DNA of 64,000 nucleotides from Isoetes taiwanensis. Taxonomy: Eukaryota; Streptophyta; Lycopodiopsida; Isoetales; Isoetaceae. A program made the position numbers and the translations under genes. The stretch covers positions 312,001 to 376,000 of the forward strand of contig JAJEKV010000212.1 in NCBI GenBank assembly GCA_021234155.1, given 5' to 3'. Positions 56,300-64,000 of this stretch are shown one piece after another (positions within the stretch are counted from its first letter, which is position 1; every line of letters begins with the position of its first letter). The notes under the pieces are model-generated. The model worked only from the letters and a program-made list of their open reading frames with translations. It made no database searches and was not told the DNA's origin.

Positions 56300-58675
56300 A
56301 GAGCATCGGCAGGATGATGAGCCGGGGATGGCGTACCCTAAATTGTCATGGTTTTTATGATGCGTGGCCTTCTTTTTCTCGGGTGATGCAAGAACGTGGT
56401 GTCGTTGGCGTAAGCCTTGCTTTTATGCTAATGTACCCGGAATGGTGAAGGCCCCTTTAACCGGCCCAGGAGCTTCCGGGGTTGATCATATAATTCTTTG
56501 AAGCATCCGGCAAGGGTGGAGCCGGAAAGTCCAAGACAAAGCGGGTATGAGTTTATTTGTTGGCTATCTCTACAGACTTCTCTGGGTGAAGGCATCAATA
56601 TTTTTGAACCAAGAAACTTGAAAAATTTGGGTTGTACTGCACAAATTTAAAAAAAAAAAATATCGAATTCTAAATTAGGGTGCGTAATATGATGCCTAGG
56701 ATAACCTTTCTTTATCGGCATTTTGCGCTTTTACAACAAATGAATTTGGCGGTTGCAATGGCTATGCATTGTGGCCTTAGAGTGGGAATTTTAGATGCAG
56801 ACGATATGGTCCCTCAGTCCCAACACTAATGAAACTTAATGGCGACCCCATCGTGGATTGGTGTTTGACTTGAAATGGTCCATTCAATGATTTCGTACAT
56901 ATATGCTATTTTTATTATTATGGAAAAGAAGATTATATATATGCTTCAAACTGCAGAGTCAAGAATGATACCCTTGGAGAATTATTGAGTTCGTTGTATG
57001 TCCATGGGCTTTCTGGTCGACAAAGATTCTCCAGTTGTTTGGAGAGGACCTATGGTATGTTTGTACTCGATTCACGGTTTTATCTTAGTCTGTGTATAGG
57101 AATTTTTAAATTGCATTGCGAATCGGGCCTTACAAGTTTCTCAAATTACTTCAAAATCAGTAATGAATGGAAAAAGAACAAATTAGAAGTGGTATGCATT
57201 TATATCAAAAAACTAAGAAAGACATCAGGATTTTCATGTTACTTCTTTATGGTAATTTGTAAGGCAATATTAGCACATAAAATAGATGTACTCTTATATG
57301 CAACTGGTAAATCTATGATAATTTTCAGATTGTAGAAGATAGGTCAGAACATGTGAGAGAGTCAATTGCAGAGTTCAATATTACTCTTGCATGTCAAATG
57401 CTGGACTTCTGTGGATTTGGTTGATGTATAAGCACACTAAATTTGAAAAGTCGATTTGTAGGTGATAAGTGCACCGGAGTGGCATGGGGAAGCTTGACGC
57501 GGATGGTCGTTGACATGCCTCCCCGGTAATCGGTGTTGCTCAAATCTCAATCTCTCTGTACCGAGGCTTTCGTGTTCAGATTGTACTATGACATCATCCG
57601 AGGGGATGAAGCGATGGCATAGCTTAATATTTATTTTATCAGTAAAGAGATGTTTGGGTGGGGAAAACAGAGCACTTTGATGAATTTTTGGAGGCCATAA
57701 TATGGGGTTTGGGTTTTGGATAGTGTATGAACTTCTATCTCTAAGATACAAAGATTTATTCCGATTGCATTTATCTTGGACGTAGGATTATTGTATTTAT
57801 GGTGTGCGATTGATGATTGAGGTCGTTGATGATTTCGGTTACGCCTATTATGACTTCTATGCTATCTTTGATAAGTTGAAGATAATATGGTTATCATAAG
57901 CATTAAGTTGCTATGCGAAAAGTCTTTGAACTGTGTCTTTGTGAATTGTGTCAACACCCCAAGACCTTGCTTTATTGGATGCTTTCAGGGTACGCATTAT
58001 GTTTCAAAAGGTGGATGTGGGTAAGCTAGTCTTAGTGTTGGTTCGTATTGCTTGAATGAAGGCCAATTTGCACCGGTAATTATCAATGTTCACGATTCTC
58101 GGGCATAGTCGAGAACATGAGCTACTTTAGATGCCCAAAATGTGGAGAGATGGCGCATATATTTGGGCATGGAGGGGCAAGAAACCGCAACAAAGTTGGG
58201 CATTGATTTTCTTGGGAAGTAAACTACTTGCCTTACCGCTATCCGCATTTTGAACTTGAAATATAGGCGGCGATTTTGCAAATTGTAAAAAGAGTAGTCT
58301 TTTTATACGGGTAGTCATTGTTTTATCTAGCATCCACAAGCAAAGATTAATGTCGAACAAATGATGAACAACAGGCTGGTGGTTGCATTGTAGGCACGTA
58401 TTTTAGGGACCGCAAATTTCATTTGATACCTTTCATGGATGACACATGACGATAAGCTTGTACTTGCATTTTCGCTGCATATTTTCTTATTTGATAATGT
58501 CTCTCTTATAGATCATGCAATGACATGTAGACTAATATAATTTTTTTTGGGACATGGTATTTACTGATTGTTTTAATGCTAGGTCCCACTGAATCCATCT
58601 ATTAGAGAGACTTCCGATCTAGGAATTCCAGTTGTGATGTCTTTACCAGAATCAGAAGTGTCCGTTATTGTGTGG
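56300..58675 (+). pseudogene. NUBPL: NUBPL/IND1-like Fe-S assembly ATPase gene, exons in broken frame
   Basis: NUBPL is the Mrp-family P-loop protein that delivers Fe-S clusters to mitochondrial complex I. The plus-strand pieces follow family order: Walker A as EASGKGGAGKS (56502-56534), NLAVAMAMHCGLRVGILDAD (56740-56812) then GPSVPTLMKLNGDP, MSMGFLVDKDSPVVWRGPM (56998-57054), VVDMPP..G..AQISISL (about 57505-57560), VSTPQDLALLDAFRG then IMFQKVDV (about 57940-58020), GIVENMSYFRCPKCGEMAHI and FGHGGAR (58101-58190; CPKC is the Fe-S Cys pair), and VPLNPSIRETSDLGIPVVMS (58584-58650). GT donors fit at 56544 region and 58219. Breaks fall at expected CAG/CTG codons, so the gene may be intact in reality. 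The N-terminal targeting region is unclear. Confidence 0.82.
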
Positions 58676-59954
58676 GGAATTCCCTGAAACGTCTAAGCAG
58701 GTGGACCTGTTTGCAGATTCTCAGGGAATCAAAGATGCAAATTCTCAGTGTGCCCCTAAGTACCACAAGCCCTTGAGTATGTCTCTGGCAATAAGACAAG
58801 ACACTATTGCTTCGTGTACCCTTTTAGAAAATTCAATGCCTTTACAAAACTATCTGGAAAATTCCTTTGATATGTAAAGGCATGCTGTAAAGGCATGGTA
58901 CTTAATGTGTTTTCACCAATCATAGAGCACACAAAATATGTCATGGATTCTTCTACAACTTTGTGTTCTGTGTGAATGTTTGGAGGCCATTTTACTCTGT
59001 GCCTAAGATTTTTACTACACATTTTGGAAAGCCGAAGTCAAGTTGACAAAGATCTCCTTCCCTTTTACTCTATGCCTAAGATTTTTCACTACACATTTTC
59101 CATTTCCAAAAGGTTACTTGACATTTTGATATCATCCAATTTGGACACAGAGAGGAGATTAACTTCCAGTTCAGATATATACATCTCCATCAATTTTAAG
59201 TAGGCCTTTGCCAATCTTCATTTTTCTTTCTTAATACTAGGATGGGCTGGTACTCTGTGAAGAGCTCTCTTTGGACTAGCCATATGCGTGAAGAGCTCTC
59301 TTGCATTGGCCATATGATCAGCACTGTATAAAGTGGCCCAATTGTAAGGACGTATATTTCTAACTTGAGATTTCTATGGTTATGTATAGGTATTGTAGAA
59401 AACAATCGTAGAAGTATTCAAAATAAATAAATCCCCTGAAGGTAGCAAGCATTTGTGATTTGCGAGAAGTGTGGAGCATTGGCTCACATGTGTTGAGCAG
59501 ATGATAAAGATACACAGTATGAATGGATAGATTTCCAGCTAGTGAAAGGGAGGGCCATAAAACATAATGAATGCAACTATAAAGAGTTGGAGTGCGTTTT
59601 GAAGCAAATCAGCCTTTCAAACTAGCCAACCTGCAACAATTAATGGTTTAGTACAAGTAGATGATTTTGAATTGAGTGTGTTGTCTAACTCTTCTTCAAA
59701 CAAATCACATTGCATGAAGATGTGCTCCAAAGTGTGGTGCGGCTCCTTAAACAAGACATATAGGATATAATGGCATTTCTTTCCGCGGTTTGTAGTATTT
59801 TAGAAAAGCCTTGTAGCTAAGGTTATTGTTATATCATAGAATATAAGAAGTAAATTGTAACTCCTAGGCAAGCAACGTGATTACGATTTCTTTGCCATAT
59901 GTTTGGTTCAAATCCCACATATTCAAGATCGTCTTCAAAATTGAGAGATATACT
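58676..59954 (+). other. 3' region of the NUBPL-like gene and unassigned DNA
   Basis: A 69-codon frame at 58668-58877 may be the read-through C-terminus. A direct repeat, TTTTACTCTGTGCCTAAGAT at 58990 and TTTTACTCTATGCCTAAGAT at 59063, is followed in both cases by TTTT(A/C)CACACATTTT. Another short repeat (GTGAAGAGCTCTCTT, twice) lies at 59257-59303. No other gene. Confidence 0.4.
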
Positions 59955-60117
59955 CTACCCCTAAGGGAAGGAAGGAAAACCCTCATCCATGTGGGTTTGT
60001 GGCATATTCCAAGTATATGTCAGTATATGCTCGAAAACATGACTTTGAAGTGTGATTTAAGCCATTTCACTCTCGGGTCACGGAGGGCAACCCTCCGTGC
60101 GCAGCACCTTGTTTTTT

Positions 60118-61259
60118 TTTTGGGTTGTGAATCAATCTATGGTTCTCTCATAAGCTACGGATTCTCGTGGACATCATCATCATCACTGCATGTCTGGTGT
60201 CTTTAAAAAAGTTCATGCTTGTTTAATTGCTTGCAAGATCTCTAGATGATATAGCTCGGAAACGCCATCAAAGTTTGAATTGTTGTGTCAAACTGAAGAT
60301 TGCCATGAACTAATTGAACTGGCAATATTAGCGCAACTGATAAAAGTAAGTAAGCATCGCTGGTGCTTCTGAACAATATGATGCAAGTGTTCATGACGAA
60401 GATTTTTCTCTAGCACATTGGCACAACCCAAATTGTTTCTCCTTGCAATTGTAGAGTGGCTACGTTGCACCCAAATACGATGTGTCCTGATTTTAAAGCA
60501 TTATATCTTTCTATATTTTATAGACAGAGGAAAAGATTTACGCAAATGGTTAAAGTTGAGTAGGTCTTTTGTAGTTTGGTTCTTTTTGTTACTTTATTCT
60601 CTCAATGTTCTACTCCTTTAATTTGAACGACCAAAGTACATGACTCTCTTACCCTAGCTACAATGTAATGCTCATTTTACCAACACAACCCATAGAATAT
60701 ATCCTAGAAATCATTCTTTCATCAGTTTTTTAGGCGTATTAAGATTGTTATGATGGGTTAAGCTGTAAGCCTTGAAGTTCCTACCTTGATTGTTTATCTT
60801 GCAAGAGCAAGATGTCTTTGGTGGAGATTCTTTGAAGACTTGCTAAGGAATATTCTCAGTTCACATGTTGCATATCGTCATTGACTTTGCAGTTCCTTTC
60901 TAAGGCCTAAAATTAGGCTAATTGCAAGCTAATGTCAAGCGAATTCTTGGTGTTTTCTACACAGAAATATTTTAGATCATGATATACATGATGGAAGTTT
61001 AGAGAATCTTCATGGATTTTTGAAGTTGTTATGCTACCTTGACATAAAAACTGCTTCTTCTTCTTCTTCTTCTTCTTAATCCGATTTTGTAATTGCATAT
61101 TCCAAGATAAAGAAGCCTCGTAAAGATGAATTTTTGAAATAATGACTTAGAAAATGAAAGAAGAAGAGGTTCCCATGCTTTGCTTTATTATGGGCATTGA
61201 ATGCATTTGAACACATCGCATGTCCTTTTGCAAAGCCCAAGACAGAGCACTATCACGCT
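60118..61259. other. Copy B tail and flank, no gene seen
   Basis: 60118-60665 matches 34336-35110. A TTC microsatellite occupies about 61049-61076. Short open frames only. Confidence 0.5.
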
Positions 61260-61835
61260 CAGATTAATCCCAGCCTTGAGCATGGACCCCATCGGTACTT
61301 GAAAGCACACATCTCTGCGGAAGAAACGGAGAGCTATTGCCGCCATAAGGACGAGTTCCCATTACCCTAATTGAGACAGTCATTTGGGGGTGAATGGCGG
61401 GCCGCAGGATCCCAGGGAGGAGAGGATATGTCGGTGTTGTGAGATGCACGTGATAGAGGATGAGCACCATGCCCTCCCGGTGATTTCCAAAGATATGCCC
61501 ATGTCCCAGCAAAGGCACACCGATCTTAGATGCTCGACACACCGCTACATCGGTTACTCGCATCACCTATGGTAGCCGACCGTTGGGAGCTTACATCCCG
61601 CAGATTTTCGTCGGACTTGCTCTTCCGGGGCATGGTATTTGAGAGCCCATCGTTAGGGTTTTTCCTCCCAAGTGGGGGGTTTTTTCATCCCGGTAGTAGG
61701 GTTCCACTGCATGATTACATTGTTTGTTTTGGTGTTGGGGTTTTGCTTTTTTGCTCGCTGGTAAGGGGCCTCATAGGCCTCTCGCCTCCGTGGACGTTAA
61801 AATAAACTTCCTTCCTTCCTTCCTTCCTTCCTTAC
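61260..61835 (+). mobile_element. 5'-truncated LINE with (TTCC)n tail
   Basis: The plus strand reads CRCCEMHVIEDEHHALPVIS (61424-61483), recalling the zinc-binding end of plant LINE ORF2 (C..C...IEDExH). It ends GCCTCCGTGGACGTTAAAAT then AAACTTCCTTCC with six TTCC units (61806-61834). The end motif is shared with 1658, 22555 and 51973. Confidence 0.75.
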
Positions 61836-62875
61836 CATGCACTAATGGGCACAAATGTCATGAAGATGTCCAAGTTGCTTCCACTTATTCATGAATTTTG
61901 GAGGTATCAATAACAACTAGTTATGGTGCCCGACATTGCCGGCCTTTAGTAACTATTTGTGAAGGAGTGGAAAATAAATGTCATCATATAATCAAGTTTT
62001 TGAAACCGGATTTACATGCCTTATCAATGTTGATCATTGGAAGATATAGCATCCAAACCATAGAGCAATATGTATTGGTCAAGCCATCATTTGATGAAAG
62101 TAAGAAAAGCAGCAGCAAAATAGTGTATATTTAGTTAAGGCATCATTAAATGCAACTTCTTCAACATCAAAACAGTTCCCTTTGATCATGTGCTACTTGC
62201 ATCCATGCCTACGCATGTCCTATAAAAATGGCTAGAGATATATACAAATTAAGGTATAGAATAAGGTGTTCTAAATTATAATGCACATTTGGTTTGTCTA
62301 TACATATTTAGTCATGACATTTTAAAATCAGGGATAAGTAATTGTTTAAATAGGCATTTATGAGATTTCAGACACATGTACTATGCCTCATTACATTTGA
62401 TAGAGGGGCCATTGCATTAGAGAGAAAAGAGAATGCACGTGTTAGATTGACTTGAAACAATAGTGCATCTATTTAGCTATAGATTTTTATTTTTATTGAA
62501 ATAGAACTATCCAATATTCAAAGAAGCATTATCCAATGCAGTTGAAGTTCAAGATCTAACCATGAAAGCACAAAAGGCCAAATATAATATGTGATGCATC
62601 GCCCAAGATAATTTGCACAAAGAAAGTGCATATTACTAAACATTCTAAATAAACACGTGTGATCATCTTAAATTTGAGTATGTTCGAGCAAATTACCTAG
62701 ATATTACCTCTTGTATTCTAGATGGAAACTAACAAATGGAAAGCTCATTTAAGGCTCAATAAATGAGCAATTGATTATTTAGCTCACCTGTGTTTGTGAT
62801 AATTCAATCCAACTTGCATTAGAATTTGGCACATGATCAATGTAAAGTAATTGGAGAAAGGATCTTTAGAATACG
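61836..62875. other. Intergenic, no gene seen
   Basis: AT-rich with only short frames (a 78-codon plus frame at 61898-62134 has no motif). Confidence 0.45.
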
Positions 62876-62996
62876 GCGAATACGTAAATTTAAAAAAAAC
62901 CGTATTCCAAAAATGAATACGCCGTAAGGAAATGCCAAAACAGAATACGCCCGTATTCCAGGGAATACGGGCCAGAATACGGCCGTATTAAGTTTT
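62876..62996. repeat. Clustered GAATACGGC/GCCGTATTC palindromes
   Basis: About eight copies of GAATACG or CGTATTC in both orientations within 120 bp, able to fold several ways. Possibly a short satellite seed or a MITE remnant. Confidence 0.75.
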
Positions 62997-63329
62997 AAAT
63001 GAAAAAAAACCTCAACGCAGGTGACCTAAGATCGAGCCTCTGCCTTGGTATTTTGCTTGCGACATCGAGCTGCTTCCTTGTTGTCACAGTTTTTGCGGTC
63101 GAAGAGGTATTTCGAAGAGGTTTTTGCATCCCCATTGGCCAATCTTGCTTCGCTTCCATTTTTTCACTAGACACGACTTCATCAGCAAGCTCTACCCTAG
63201 AACAGCAGCTGCAGCTAACACTTCTTTCCTTTCTTTCAAGCAACGGCTGGGAAGGAAACCAAATGAAGCACACAGTGGGCCGCTAAAGTTGCTTCGTCTC
63301 TTAATGTGGACACCGTATACCTCGTGCTT

Positions 63330-63535
63330 CATCACCTGCAGAGATGGGGTAGATAACGTCCTCTCTCGAGGAGTTATGGGCCATAAAAATGGCTGAGTGG
63401 CCATGTGGCCACGAAATTCGGAGGGTGTCGACGGCCGAGGGAATTTCGTGGGCCACATGGCCACGCAGGCCATTTTTCCGCCCATAACCCGAGGGGAGGA
63501 CGCATCGACCTTTAACGCCCCTGGCCGAGGTGATT
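63330..63535. repeat. Fold-back element
   Basis: Arms of about 90 bp: left 63330-63420 (CATCACCTGCAGAG, GAGTTATGGGCCATAAAAAT, GGCCATGTGGCCACGAAATT) and the inverse at 63440-63532 (GAATTTCGTGGGCCACATGG, GGCCATTTTTCCGCCCATAA, GAGGTGATTT). The central loop is about 20 bp. Imperfect but extensive pairing; MITE-like. Confidence 0.85.
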
Positions 63536-63654
63536 TGGCGAGACGCCATAGCCAAGTTTTGGCAGCCCTGACCGCATTCCTAGGCAAAAAAAAAACCAAA
63601 TGTAAGCCTCGCTTTCATAACGTAACATGCATCAAGAACATGTGATGCGTGGAC

Positions 63655-63890
63655 GAAAGGTGGAGGCCGATTTAAACAGAAAGCAGGGGAGTCCGACGGT
63701 AATGTGGGAGGCGGATTTTAAACAGCGGGGAGTCGGATTTGCATCAAATGAGGCGGATTTAAACAAAGTGTGGGAGTCGATTTGCATCATTTGCATCAAA
63801 TGAGTCGGATTTGCATCAAATGAGGCGGATTTAAACAGCAGGGGAGTCTGATTTGCATCAAACGCATCAAATGAGTCTGAGTTGTAACAT
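63655..63890. repeat. Minisatellite of GAGGCGGATTTAAACAG and GAGTCGGATTTGCATCAAAT units
   Basis: Two interleaved half-units occur four to five times each in irregular order over about 230 bp. The 109-codon minus-strand frame across it is repeat translation. Confidence 0.85.
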
Positions 63891-64000
63891 CTTTTCTTGC
63901 CAGTTTCTTTAACCCTTTTCCAGCCTTTTTTGTATCGTAAGCTCCAAATGCGGTGGTACAAAGAAAAATCAATGTCGCTAGAAGCTCGCTTTTTAAAACG

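Larger units (their letters stand above)
55966..60117. mobile_element. 4.1-kb insertion in copy B carrying a NUBPL-like gene
   Basis: Copy A reads AACAAGGTTTTTTTTTTGTGAATC (34314-34340) without a break. Copy B splits after the T run and resumes at GTGAATCAAT (60124). Both edges carry T run plus GGGTTG, and the insertion begins and ends with diverged direct copies of the dispersed repeat (55972-56140; 59955-60030) and with GCAGCACCTTGTTTT (56175; 60101). A 56-bp direct duplication occurs at 55982-56091. The mechanism is unclear: an LTR-like or gene-transducing element is possible. No reverse transcriptase or transposase was seen. Confidence 0.6.
48643..60665. repeat. Segmental duplication, copy B
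   Basis: Partner of 13868-35110, same orientation. It carries its own insertions: the LINE at 51092-52035 and a 4.1-kb insertion at about 55966-60117. It is clean at CAG/CTG sites except inside the 56.2-58.4 kb insertion. It retains the intact oleosin and a mostly intact cysteine-rich peptide gene, and gives the empty sites for element 1 (49743) and for the LINE of copy A (53496). Confidence 0.9.

Noticed and set aside
62999-63286. 95-codon plus-strand frame with a hydrophobic start
   Set aside because: Signal-like but with no family, no downstream support, and an equally long frame on the other strand.
1-64000. tRNA and rRNA genes
   Set aside because: I looked for GGTTCGAATCC-type T-loops with paired acceptor stems and for conserved rRNA blocks and found none I could support.

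Overview
The window is nuclear DNA of a land plant, read from spliced and intronless plant genes (a G-type lectin receptor kinase, an oleosin, plastid-type flavoenzyme fragments, a mitochondrial NUBPL-like gene) set in a dense bed of LINEs, DNA transposons, fold-back elements and minisatellites. The transposon proteins resemble uncharacterised mobile-element proteins I remember from seedless plants and marine invertebrates, so a fern or another large-genome seedless plant is my best guess; this is inference.

Layout. 1-1702 is the 3' part of a LINE. 5149-5365 is a small hAT-type MITE lying just upstream of the only large intact host gene, an SD2-5-like lectin receptor kinase (5847-8417). 9495-10530 is another LINE 3' end, 11956-12560 a transposase-family fragment and 12555-13110 a minisatellite. 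From 13.9 to 35.1 kb (copy A) and from 48.6 to 60.7 kb (copy B) the window holds two copies of one ancestral segment of about 8-9 kb. In both, minus-strand pieces occur in the same order: oleosin, a small cysteine-rich secreted peptide, a second secreted protein, then an FMO/FNR/CCT6 string of gene fragments. Each copy has been interrupted by different insertions, so the other copy supplies the empty site.

Two DNA transposons stand out. Element 1 (15082-21396, 6.3 kb) has perfect 24-bp inverted termini, a 4-bp CATA target duplication and a clean empty site in copy B at 49743-49746. It carries a minus-strand DDE-transposase-like gene and, convergent to it, a plus-strand coiled-coil/zinc-finger gene followed by an FCP1-type phosphatase domain. 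Element 2 (35840-47464, 11.6 kb) has perfect 30-bp inverted termini. It has one long plus-strand gene and a train of about eight minus-strand genes, one of which is a divergent histone H3. Most of these genes are followed by a hairpin with the same stem (ATCACACGACGCGAAA). This is the most unusual system in the window.

A caution applies throughout. In parts of the window (about 25.6-34.2 kb, 56.2-58.4 kb, and probably much of element 2), CAG/CTG trinucleotides seen in the sister copy, or expected from protein homology, appear as CG, CGG or CCG with small indels, and these break reading frames. The pattern looks like systematic base-calling error at CHG-methylated sites more than biological decay. 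Several pseudogene calls below may therefore be intact genes in the plant.
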